NCBI GenBank assembly: GCA_040006675.1
Contig: JBDTWM010000015.1
Span: 1 to 36,307 of the forward strand
Direction: 5' to 3'
Source of the DNA: Austwickia sp040006675
Lineage (GTDB): Bacteria > Actinomycetota > Actinomycetes > Actinomycetales > Dermatophilaceae
DNA length: 36,307 nucleotides
Every line of letters starts with the position of its first letter. Within the stretch, counting starts at the first letter, position 1. The translations under genes were made by a program, and so were the position numbers. Under the pieces are notes generated by a model, which did not search any database, was not told the DNA's origin, and saw nothing but the letters and a program-made list of their open reading frames with translations. Shown in pieces: positions 1-6,681 of the stretch.

Positions 1-846
1 CACGTCAGCAGCGGGCTCGTCCGGGGCCACGTCAGCGACCGGAGCCGACTGCTCCGGGGCCACGTCCGCAGCCACATCAGCGAGGGGAGCCGGGGCCACG
101 TCCGCAGCCACATCAGCGAGGAGAGCCGGGGCCACGTCCGCAGCCGGAGAGGCATCCGCGGACTCGACGGCGAAGGTGTCCGTCATCGGCGACGCGGCTG
201 AGGGTGCGGCAGCCGGTGTGAGCGCTGCGGGAGCCGGCGTCGACAGCGTGGGCGCATCCTCGTGCTCGACCCGCGCGGCGCGGGCCACCTTCTCCGCGTC
301 GTCGCGGCGCTTGCGCTGCTCGGCCTTGGCCTCGGCCTTCTTCCGCGTCGGTCCGAGCACCATGATCATGTTGCGGCCGTCCTGCTTCGGCGCGCTCTCG
401 ATGAACGCCAGCTCGACGACGTCTTCGGCGAGGCGCTGCAGCAGCCGGAAGCCCAGCTCGGGTCGCGACTGCTCGCGGCCGCGGAACATGATCGTCACCT
501 TGACCTTGTCGCCCGCAGACAGGAAGCGGACCACATGGCCCTTCTTCGTCTCGTAGTCGTGTGGGTCGATCTTCGGCCGGAGCTTAATTTCTTTGATGAC
601 CGTGTTGACCTGGTTCTTGCGGGCTTCGCGAGCCTTCAGCGCGGCCTCGTACTTGTATTTCCCGAAATCCATCAACTTCGCCACGGGCGGCTTCGCCATG
701 GGAGCCACCTCGACCAGGTCGAGGTCCGCCTCGGCGGCCAGGCGCAGGGCGTCCTCGACGCGCACGATGCCGACCTGCTCTCCGTTGGGCCCGACGAGCC
801 GCACTTCCGGCACCCGAATGCGGTCGTTGATGCGAGTTTCGCTGAT
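1..846 (-). CDS. infC: translation initiation factor IF-3 (3' end beyond window)
   Basis: IF-3 binds the 30S subunit, blocks premature 50S joining and polices start-codon choice. The reading frame runs from 846 to the window edge without a stop (282 codons). The N-domain is plain (ETRINDRIRVPEVRL, then VGIVRVEDAL), followed by the lysine-rich linker and the C-domain (LRPKIDPHDYETKKGHV, MFRGREQSRPELG, KQDGRNMIMVL), ending near residue 175. The start is chosen as ATC (846-844): an AAAGGAG Shine-Dalgarno lies 6 nt upstream, the protein then begins exactly where family members begin, and no ATG or GTG lies in frame between the ATC and the upstream stop; the only alternative, a TTG about 20 codons upstream, lacks a ribosome site. 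Residues after about 175 form an Ala/Pro/Val/Asp-rich tail with 12-residue repeats, longer than usual for IF-3. rpmI and rplT would be expected next, outside the window. Identity is certain; the start is inferred. Confidence 0.97.
   Translation of the reverse strand, partial: MSETRINDRIRVPEVRLVGPNGEQVGIVRVEDALRLAAEADLDLVEVAPMAKPPVAKLMDFGKYKYEAALKAREARKNQVNTVIKEIKLRPKIDPHDYETKKGHVVRFLSAGDKVKVTIMFRGREQSRPELGFRLLQRLAEDVVELAFIESAPKQDGRNMIMVLGPTRKKAEAKAEQRKRRDDAEKVARAARVEHEDAPTLSTPAPAALTPAAAPSAASPMTDTFAVESADASPAADVAPALLADVAADVAPAPLADVAADVAPEQSAPVADVAPDEPAADV
21..146. repeat. 36-bp tandem repeat inside the infC tail
   Basis: Two almost identical 36-bp units lie head to tail at 54-89 and 90-125 (one or two base differences). 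A partial unit follows at 126-146 and a diverged 33-bp unit precedes at 21-53. The unit length is a multiple of three, so in the infC frame it encodes a 12-residue Ala/Asp/Val/Pro repeat (LADVAADVAPAP). Units are contiguous with no spacers, so this is a coding minisatellite, likely variable in copy number between strains. Confidence 0.9.
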
Positions 847-1203
847 GGTGTGCTCCTTTGTTTGGTGTCGTCCGTCTCCATCGATCTGCTGGTCGTCGCA
901 GCGGCCGGGAGAGACCAAAGGGCCTCACGCGTCCACCGCGAGAAGCCCTCCACCACGACGCCATGCACGCCCCGCGACGGCCGCCGACAAGACGACCGCG
1001 CGTCCCGCCGGACGGCACGCGCCGCGGCAGGCCTAGGACCCAGGCTGACCCGGCGACCGAAGGTCGACGCGGGTGGAAGCATCGTGGTGACGACTTCTCT
1101 TGACGCCGTCACTCACGTGACGGAACAGGTCAATCACGAATTTTAGCAGGGTCCACGGGCGCAGGGCGAAGGAGCCCGCCGGACGCGGGCTGGCGGCCCG
1201 TAC
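847..1203 (-). other. infC leader/promoter region and 3' end of his operon (no gene)
   Basis: This 357-bp stretch separates hisA from infC on the same strand and holds no credible gene. It contains the terminator-like hairpin after hisA (1173-1191), a TTGACC hexamer on the minus strand (1133-1128) that could be a -35 element, and just downstream of it a 6-bp inverted repeat CCGTCA/TGACGG with a 6-nt loop (1106-1123). No good -10 lies at 17-18 nt from the TTGACC, so the promoter is only tentative. The remainder would be a long 5' untranslated region of infC. Confidence 0.5.
1173..1191 (-). terminator. hairpin after the his operon
   Basis: A perfect 7-bp stem AGCCCGC/GCGGGCT with a 5-nt loop starts 12 nt after the hisA stop codon. 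It lacks a T-tract, which is common for actinobacterial terminators. It fits the end of the his transcript; strength is unknown. Confidence 0.6.
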
Positions 1204-1962
1204 TCATGGTCGACCCGCGACGTCCAAGGCCTCGGTCAGCGTGAACGCCCCCCGATACAGCGCGGACCCGACGATCGCGCCCTCCACTCCCTCTGAGACC
1301 AGCGCGCGCAACGACCGCAGGTCGTCCAGCGTGGACACGCCGCCGGACGCGACGACGGGGGCAGACGTCGCCGCGCACACGTCGCGCAGCAGGGTCAGGT
1401 TGGGCCCCGCGAGCATGCCGTCGCGCTTGACGTCGGTCACCACATAACGCGCGCATCCCTCCTCGTCCAGGCGGGCCAGGGTCTGCCACAGATCGCCGCC
1501 GTCGCGGGTCCAGCCCCGCGCGGCCAAGGTGCTGCCCCGCACGTCGAGACCGATCGCGACGCGGTCGCCGTACTCCCCCACCGCGCGCGCCGTCCACTCG
1601 GGGTTCTCCAACGCCGCTGTGCCGATGTTGACGCGCCGACAGCCCGTCATCAGGGCTCGTTCGAGACTCTCCGCGTCGCGAATGCCCCCCGACAGCTCCA
1701 CCTGCATGTCCAGGCGGCCCACGATGGACGAGATCAGGTCGCCGTTGGCGCCCCGACCGAACGCCGCGTCGAGGTCGACCAGGTGCAGCCACCGCGCGCC
1801 CGCGTTCTGCCAGCGCATCGCCGCTTCGAACGGGTCGCCGTACTGCCCGCCCGATCCGGCGATGCCCTGCTCCAACTGCACCGCTTGCCCGTCGACGATG
1901 TCGACGGCGGGCAGCAGCTCCAGGGTGGGTGCGGCGACGTCGGGGGTTGGCTGGGCCGTCAT
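1204..1962 (-). CDS. hisA: bifunctional HisA/TrpF isomerase (PriA)
   Basis: This is a 252-residue (beta/alpha)8 barrel isomerase that converts ProFAR to PRFAR in histidine synthesis. Actinobacterial PriA members also do the TrpF step of tryptophan synthesis. The general acid/base Asp pair is present: D21 in AVDIVDG and D177 in VVTDVKRDG. The PriA-typical loop RGWTRDGGDLW (149-159), carrying the Arg and Trp used in dual-substrate binding in mycobacterial PriA, is also present, as are VELSGGIRD and the phosphate-binding ASGGVS and GAIVGSALY. GAAAGG precedes the ATG by 6-8 nt. It is the last gene of the his operon, 74 bp after hisH. Bifunctionality is inferred from family; no trpF is seen in this window. 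Confidence 0.96.
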   Translation of the reverse strand: MTAQPTPDVAAPTLELLPAVDIVDGQAVQLEQGIAGSGGQYGDPFEAAMRWQNAGARWLHLVDLDAAFGRGANGDLISSIVGRLDMQVELSGGIRDAESLERALMTGCRRVNIGTAALENPEWTARAVGEYGDRVAIGLDVRGSTLAARGWTRDGGDLWQTLARLDEEGCARYVVTDVKRDGMLAGPNLTLLRDVCAATSAPVVASGGVSTLDDLRSLRALVSEGVEGAIVGSALYRGAFTLTEALDVAGRP

Positions 1963-2036
1963 GGTGAGCCTTTCGTGTCGGATGGGCGGATATGGATCGG
2001 TGCCGGCGTCACGGGGTGGCCGCTACAGGGTGGGCG

Positions 2037-2687
2037 TCACAGCGTGTCGAGCCAGTTCCGCAGCAGCTGGGCCCCCGCATCCCCGGACTTCTCCGGATGG
2101 AACTGGGTCGCCGCGAGCGGGCCGTTCTCGACGGCCGCGACGAATCGCGCGCCGTGCTTTGACCACGTGACCTTGGGCGCGACGGCCTCGAACGGTCCGT
2201 ACGGGGTGAGGGTCCAGTTCTGCGCCGCGTACGAGTGCACGAAGTAAAACCGCTCGTCCGCCACGCCGGCGAACAGGCGGCTGCCCTCGGGCGCCTGGAC
2301 CGTATTCCAGCCCATGTGGGGCACCACCGCGGCCGGTAGCCGGTCCACGATCCCCGGCCACTGCCCGAGTCCCTCGTGGCGAACCGCGGCGGGTTCGGTC
2401 GACGACTCGAACATGGCTTGCAGACCGACACACACGCCCAGGACGGGGCGCCCGCCGGCCAGCCGGATGTCGATGAGACGGGGAGCGTCGACCGCCTGAA
2501 GACCCGCGAGGCAGGCGTGGAAGTTGCCGACGCCGGGCACGACCAGCCCGTCGCATTCTGCGACGAGCTTTGGGTCAGCGGTCAGGGTGACGTCGGCGCC
2601 GAGCCGCTGGAGCATCCGCACCGCGGAGCGCACATTGCCGCTGCCGTAGTCGAGGATCACCACGCGGGGCGCGTGATCGTGACTCAT
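2037..2687 (-). CDS. hisH: imidazole glycerol phosphate synthase, glutaminase subunit
   Basis: HisH is a class I glutamine amidotransferase that passes ammonia to HisF to make imidazole glycerol phosphate and AICAR. At 216 residues it has the usual length. The catalytic triad is visible: Cys86 in LGVCVGLQ, His197 and Glu199 in TQFHPEKSG. The N-terminal ILDYGSGN and the oxyanion PGVGNF motif are also intact. Its ATG overlaps the stop of the upstream gene by 4 bp (ATGA), so translation is probably coupled. The partner hisF is not in the window; infC follows hisA instead. Confidence 0.97.
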   Translation of the reverse strand: MSHDHAPRVVILDYGSGNVRSAVRMLQRLGADVTLTADPKLVAECDGLVVPGVGNFHACLAGLQAVDAPRLIDIRLAGGRPVLGVCVGLQAMFESSTEPAAVRHEGLGQWPGIVDRLPAAVVPHMGWNTVQAPEGSRLFAGVADERFYFVHSYAAQNWTLTPYGPFEAVAPKVTWSKHGARFVAAVENGPLAATQFHPEKSGDAGAQLLRNWLDTL

Positions 2688-3256
2688 CGTTCCAGCTCCA
2701 TGCTGTAGCGCTCCACTTCGTCCAGTAGCCGCTCGAACGCGCGAGCGTGCCGGTCCCGCGGCACGATGCGCCGGGCCCCGGGCAGGTCCGCGGCGACCGT
2801 ATCGCCGGTGAGGAGGTCGCGACCCGGGAGCCCAAGTTCCGCCAGGACCGACGCCAGCACGGTCGCGGCGTCGAGCCCGCCGTTGCCCAGGAGACTGTGC
2901 AGATTCTCCCCGGCGCGCACGGCCTCCGCCCCGTCAAGTCCGGCCGCGACCACCATGGCCGACGGCCGAGTGGTGGGCAGGCCGGGGGTGGCGACCATCG
3001 CGTCGCGGGGCGTCCACACCGCCCAACGCTCGACGGCACGCCATGCGGCGGGGTGCACGGTGATCACGGCCTGCCGCCCGACCTGGAAAAACCCGAGGGC
3101 GGGGCGCATCCGTACCGATACCGGTCGTCCGGCGAGGGTTCGTACCGCGTCGTCGTACGGGAAGCGCGCCGCGGGAGGCCCGTTAGGCACGACGATCGTC
3201 CAGCCTGCCAGGGGGGCGATCACCACCGCGCCGAGGCCGCGCCGAGCCCAGCTCAC
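2684..3256 (-). CDS. conserved-looking protein of unknown function inside the his operon
   Basis: A 190-residue protein lies between hisB and hisH. I do not recognise a family. The frame stays open far upstream through hisB, but the start is placed at GTG 3256: a GGAG site lies 6 nt before it and this is the first well-placed start after the hisB stop at 3342. The stop overlaps the hisH start by 4 bp, which argues that it is a translated operon member. The N-terminus has a short hydrophobic stretch (about 8-24) that is too weak for a sure signal or anchor. The middle is beta-rich (VSVRMRPALGFFQVG), a helical segment follows (121-145), and the end is charged (RAFERLLDEVERYSMELER). There are no cysteines and no obvious catalytic motif. 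It could be a his-pathway accessory protein or simply co-transcribed. Confidence 0.8.
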   Translation of the reverse strand: MSWARRGLGAVVIAPLAGWTIVVPNGPPAARFPYDDAVRTLAGRPVSVRMRPALGFFQVGRQAVITVHPAAWRAVERWAVWTPRDAMVATPGLPTTRPSAMVVAAGLDGAEAVRAGENLHSLLGNGGLDAATVLASVLAELGLPGRDLLTGDTVAADLPGARRIVPRDRHARAFERLLDEVERYSMELER

Positions 3257-3341
3257 CGATGACTCCGGACGGCACCCCGACAGGACGAACCCGCGTCCCG
3301 AGGTGGGCCTGAGCGGCAAACGGGCGCGCCGGCCGGCGGAC

Positions 3342-3980
3342 CTAGAGGCTGCCCTTGGCACTGGGCACCCCGCTGACCCGCGGGTCGGGTGCGAGAGCGG
3401 CCCGCAGGGCGCGAGCGACGGCCTTGAACTGCGACTCGACCACGTGGTGGGGGTCGCGGCCGGCGAGGACCCGCACGTGCAGAGCGATCTGCGCGCGGTG
3501 GGCAAGGGTCTCGAAGACGTGCCGCGTGAGCGAGCCGATGAAATGTCCACCGATGATCGCGTGCTCCTGACCGGCGGGCTCGCCGGTGTGGACGCAGTAC
3601 GCGCGGCCCGCGACGTCGACGACAGCCTGGGCGAGAGCCTCGTCGAGGGGGATCGTGGCCTCCCCGAATCGGGAGATTCCGCGTTTGTCGCCCAGGGCCT
3701 TGCGCAGGCCGTCCCCGAGGCAGATCGCCACGTCTTCGACCGTGTGGTGGGAGTCGACGTCGACGTCACCGGTCGCCTCCACGTCCAGGTCGATGAGGCT
3801 GTGCTTGGCGAGGCTGAGCAGCATATGGTCGTAAAAGGGCACCCCGGTGTCGATCGTGCCGCGGCCGGTGCCGTCGAGATCGAGGGTCAGCGTGACCCGG
3901 CTCTCGGACGTTTCCCGGGTGATCGTGGCGGTCCGTCGGCGACGTTGCGCGCCCTGTGCGTCGGTCTGGGCTTCGCTCAT
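3342..3980 (-). CDS. hisB: imidazoleglycerol-phosphate dehydratase
   Basis: HisB dehydrates imidazole glycerol phosphate to imidazole acetol phosphate. This is the monofunctional form (212 residues, no phosphatase domain). Both manganese-binding signatures are seen: DSHHTVED (77-83 region) and DPHHVVE (177-182 region), plus GVPFYDHML and the repeat-like GGHFIGS. A short extra N-terminus of about 20 residues precedes the core and is rich in Arg. The ATG overlaps the hisC stop by 4 bp (ATGA). It is followed after 85 bp by the unknown gene. Confidence 0.97.
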   Translation of the reverse strand: MSEAQTDAQGAQRRRRTATITRETSESRVTLTLDLDGTGRGTIDTGVPFYDHMLLSLAKHSLIDLDVEATGDVDVDSHHTVEDVAICLGDGLRKALGDKRGISRFGEATIPLDEALAQAVVDVAGRAYCVHTGEPAGQEHAIIGGHFIGSLTRHVFETLAHRAQIALHVRVLAGRDPHHVVESQFKAVARALRAALAPDPRVSGVPSAKGSL

Positions 3981-5152
3981 GTTGTCCCCCTCCTGGTGTA
4001 TCCGGTCTCGACATGCCGGCGCAGCGCGTCGAGGAAGGCCGTGGTCTCCACCGGCGTCCCCGCCGTCACGCGGAGGTGACCCGGTAGGCCCACGTCGCGG
4101 ACGAGGACTCCCTCATCGAGGAGAGCCTGCCAGGTCACGGCCGCATCGGGGAAACCGCCGATGAGGACGAAGTTGGCGTCCGAAGGCACCGGCTGCAGAC
4201 CCATCGCGGCCACCTCGCCCACGATGCGGTCGCGCTGCGCCTTGATCGCCTCCACCTCCGAAAGAAGGGCGTCGCGGTGCGCCAGGGCGGCGCGCGCCAC
4301 GGCTTGCGTCTGATCGGACAGGTGGTACGGCATCCGCACGAGCCGCAAGGCGTCGATGAGGGCGGGGTCGGCGGCCAGGTAGCCGAGCCGGCCGCCGGCC
4401 AGCGCGAACGCCTTGCTCATCGTGCGGCTCACGACGAGCCGCGGCCGCCCGGCCAGCAGCATCAGCGCGCTGCGAGTGCCCGCCCGGGAGAACTCCGCGT
4501 ACGCCTCGTCGACCACCACGACCGCCCGCGGCGCCGCGTCGTAGACCGCCTCGATCACGTCCAGCCCGACCGCGGTGCCCGTCGGGTTGTTCGGCGAGGC
4601 GATCACGACCACGTGGGGGTCGTGCTCATGGACCTGCGAGGCTGCCATGTCGGGGGCAAGATCGTAGAGCCCGCCCTCGGGCACCCCACGGAACCCGCTG
4701 ATCCACGTGGTCGCCGTCGTGAGCGCGTAGTTGGGGTACATCGAATACGACGGAGTAAAGGTCAGCATCGACCGGCCAGGCCCGGCGAAGGCCTGCACCA
4801 CGTGCAGCAGCACCTCGTTGGAGCCGTTGCCCGCCCAGATCTGGTCGGCCTCGATCGTCACGCCCGACGTCGCCGTGAGGTAGTCCGCGAGGTCGCCTCG
4901 CAGAAGGGTGAACTCCCGGTCCGGGTAACGGTTCAGATCCGGGACGGTCTTGGTCAGCGCCTCGACCATGGCGTCGACGACCGGCTGCGGGACGGAGTAG
5001 CTGTTTTCGTTGGTGTTGAGCTGCACGGGCACGTCGATCTGAGGCGCGCCGTACGCGGACCTGCCGCGCAGATCCGCCCGCAGCAGCGCCTCGATCGCGG
5101 CCGCTGAGGGCTCGACGGCGACGCGCGCAGGGCCCGCGCTCGCGCCGGTCAC
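3977..5152 (-). CDS. hisC: histidinol-phosphate aminotransferase
   Basis: This PLP-dependent class II aminotransferase turns imidazole acetol phosphate into histidinol phosphate. The chosen start is GTG 5152, overlapping the hisD stop as GTGA; it gives 391 residues, whereas the frame remains open upstream only because of GC bias. Visible motifs are LNTNEN (substrate binding), SPNNPTG (186-192), VVDEAYAEF (about 213-221), the PLP Schiff-base lysine K247 in SRTMSKAFALAGGRLGY, and the C-terminal LRVTAGTP arginine. The following hisB starts within its stop codon, so the three genes hisDCB are probably translationally coupled. Confidence 0.97.
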   Translation of the reverse strand: MTGASAGPARVAVEPSAAAIEALLRADLRGRSAYGAPQIDVPVQLNTNENSYSVPQPVVDAMVEALTKTVPDLNRYPDREFTLLRGDLADYLTATSGVTIEADQIWAGNGSNEVLLHVVQAFAGPGRSMLTFTPSYSMYPNYALTTATTWISGFRGVPEGGLYDLAPDMAASQVHEHDPHVVVIASPNNPTGTAVGLDVIEAVYDAAPRAVVVVDEAYAEFSRAGTRSALMLLAGRPRLVVSRTMSKAFALAGGRLGYLAADPALIDALRLVRMPYHLSDQTQAVARAALAHRDALLSEVEAIKAQRDRIVGEVAAMGLQPVPSDANFVLIGGFPDAAVTWQALLDEGVLVRDVGLPGHLRVTAGTPVETTAFLDALRRHVETGYTRRGTT

Positions 5153-6513
5153 GCGACGTCCTCCGTCGAGTCCGGACGCCCGCCGACCCGGGTGCGCGCC
5201 AGGACCGCGTCGCCGTGCGCGGGCAGATCCTCGGCGTGAGCCAGGGTGACCACCGCGTCGGCGACCTCGGCCAACGCGTCCGCGGAGTACTGCACCACCT
5301 GCACCGAGCGGAGGAATGAGTGCACGCCGAGACCGGAGGCGTAGGCGCTCGTACCGCTCGTCGGCAGCACGTGATTGGACCCGGCGACGTAATCGCCGAG
5401 ACTCACCGGGGAGTGGGGACCGACGAAGACCGCCCCAGCGTTCGTGACCAGGCCCGCGACGTCGGCGGCGTGCGTGGTGTGGACCTCGAGGTGTTCGGCC
5501 CCGTACGCGTTCACGGTGCGCAGCCCCTCGGCGAGGTCGTCGACCAGCACGATCGCGGACTGACGCCCGCGCAGCGCGGCCGAGACCCGCTCGTGGTGTT
5601 TGGTGCGGGTCAGCTGCGCGACGAGCTGCGATTCGACCGCCTCCGCGAGTTTTTCGCTGTCGGTGACCAGGACCGATGCCGCCAACTCGTCGTGCTCTGC
5701 CTGGCTGATCATGTCGGCCGCGATGCAGGCCGGGTCGGCCTCCGCATCCGCGAGGATCGCGATCTCGGTCGGCCCAGCCTCGGCGTCGATCCCCACCACC
5801 GAGCGGACGGCCCGCTTGGCGGAGGCGACGTAGACGTTGCCCGGGCCGGTCACCAGCGCGACCGGCTCGCACACCACCGTCCCGTCGGCCTCGGCCGCAC
5901 CGTAGGCGAACATCGCGACCGCCTGCGCGCCGCCCACCGCATACACCTCGTTCATCCCGAGAAGGTGAGCTGCGGCGAGGATGGTCGGGTGTGGGTATCC
6001 CGCGAACACCCCGACGTTGTCGCGCTGGGGAGGACTGCTCACCGCGAGAGAACCGACCCCGGCCACCTGCGCGGGCACGACGTTCATGATCACGCTGCTC
6101 GGATAGACCGCCTGGCCGGCCGGCACGTAAAGGCCAACCCGCTCCACCGGAATCCACCGCTGCGTGACCGTGCCACCGGGCACGACGTGCGTGACGTGCG
6201 GGGAGCGCAGTTGGTCGGTGTGCACGATGCGGACTCGCCGGATCGCCTCCTCCAGGGCGGCGCGGACCTGGGGGTCGAGCGCGTCGGCAGCCGCCTGGAG
6301 AACGTCGGCCGGGACCCGCAGCTGCGTAGGCGTGACCCCGTCGAAGGTATGCCCGAACTCACGCAGGGCGTCCGCGCCGCGGGAGCGCACGGCGTCGATG
6401 ATCGGACGGACGACGTCGAGCGCGTCGTCCAGGTCGAACTCGGCGCGTGGCAGTGCCGCGCGCAGCGCGCCGGCCACCAACGCGCGGCCTCGCAGGTCGA
6501 TACGGGAGATCAC
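5149..6513 (-). CDS. hisD: histidinol dehydrogenase
   Basis: HisD oxidises histidinol to histidine in two NAD-dependent steps and opens the operon. From the proposed GTG start (6513) it is 454 residues beginning MISRIDLRG, the usual family start. Zinc ligands correspond to Q271, H274 (SQAEHDE), D374 (GDYVAGSNH) and H433 (LPAHGDA); the catalytic Glu-His pair is E340-H341 in GAEHLEVHT. GPGNVYV and EAGPTEI are intact. No Shine-Dalgarno precedes any candidate start. Instead TAGAAT (6526-6521) ends 7 nt before the GTG, which suggests a leaderless message. Alternatives are ATG 6522 or GTG 6579. Confidence 0.96.
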   Translation of the reverse strand: MISRIDLRGRALVAGALRAALPRAEFDLDDALDVVRPIIDAVRSRGADALREFGHTFDGVTPTQLRVPADVLQAAADALDPQVRAALEEAIRRVRIVHTDQLRSPHVTHVVPGGTVTQRWIPVERVGLYVPAGQAVYPSSVIMNVVPAQVAGVGSLAVSSPPQRDNVGVFAGYPHPTILAAAHLLGMNEVYAVGGAQAVAMFAYGAAEADGTVVCEPVALVTGPGNVYVASAKRAVRSVVGIDAEAGPTEIAILADAEADPACIAADMISQAEHDELAASVLVTDSEKLAEAVESQLVAQLTRTKHHERVSAALRGRQSAIVLVDDLAEGLRTVNAYGAEHLEVHTTHAADVAGLVTNAGAVFVGPHSPVSLGDYVAGSNHVLPTSGTSAYASGLGVHSFLRSVQVVQYSADALAEVADAVVTLAHAEDLPAHGDAVLARTRVGGRPDSTEDVA

Positions 6514-6520
6514 GGGCGCC

Positions 6521-6526
6521 ATTCTA
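6521..6526 (-). promoter_or_regulatory. candidate -10 box of the his operon (leaderless)
   Basis: TAGAAT matches the -10 consensus in 5 of 6 bases and sits exactly 7 nt before the GTG of hisD, placing the transcript start on or next to the start codon. No clear -35 is present, as often in this phylum. Confidence 0.55.
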
Positions 6527-6638
6527 GGGATCCGCGCCGATCGGCGCCGGAGGGCGATGCGGCACTCGCGCTGTGCCACCCGGTACGGCGGTGGAACCCG
6601 CTGGCGTGGCGTTGGACACGATGCCGCCCGAGGCCTGT

Positions 6639-6655
6639 GCTATCTAAGTGATAGC
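6639..6655. promoter_or_regulatory. palindrome between ptrB and hisD
   Basis: A perfect 6-bp inverted repeat GCTATC/GATAGC with loop TAAGT lies in a rare AT-rich patch 27 bp after the ptrB stop and about 125 bp before hisD. On the minus strand it is preceded, not followed, by an A/T run, so it is not a standard intrinsic terminator for ptrB. It could be an operator, or the ptrB transcript end. Low certainty. Confidence 0.35.
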
Positions 6656-6681
6656 GCTTTTACGCCTCGACCAGGCCGACG

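Noticed and set aside
21..146. 36-bp repeats that could suggest a CRISPR array
   Set aside because: Units abut without spacers, keep the infC frame and encode a protein repeat.
749..753. KMGKS instead of KMSKS in LeuRS (residue numbers) as a defect
   Set aside because: The catalytic lysine is kept and Gly at this position is tolerated in LeuRS, so it is not evidence of inactivity.
2766..4079. 437-codon open frame opposite hisB and the unknown gene
   Set aside because: Low-complexity product; the minus-strand genes overlap neatly and carry real motifs.
5153..6157. Long N-terminal extension of hisC
   Set aside because: It would overlap almost all of hisD and has no similarity to aminotransferases; GTG 5152 makes the expected GTGA overlap.
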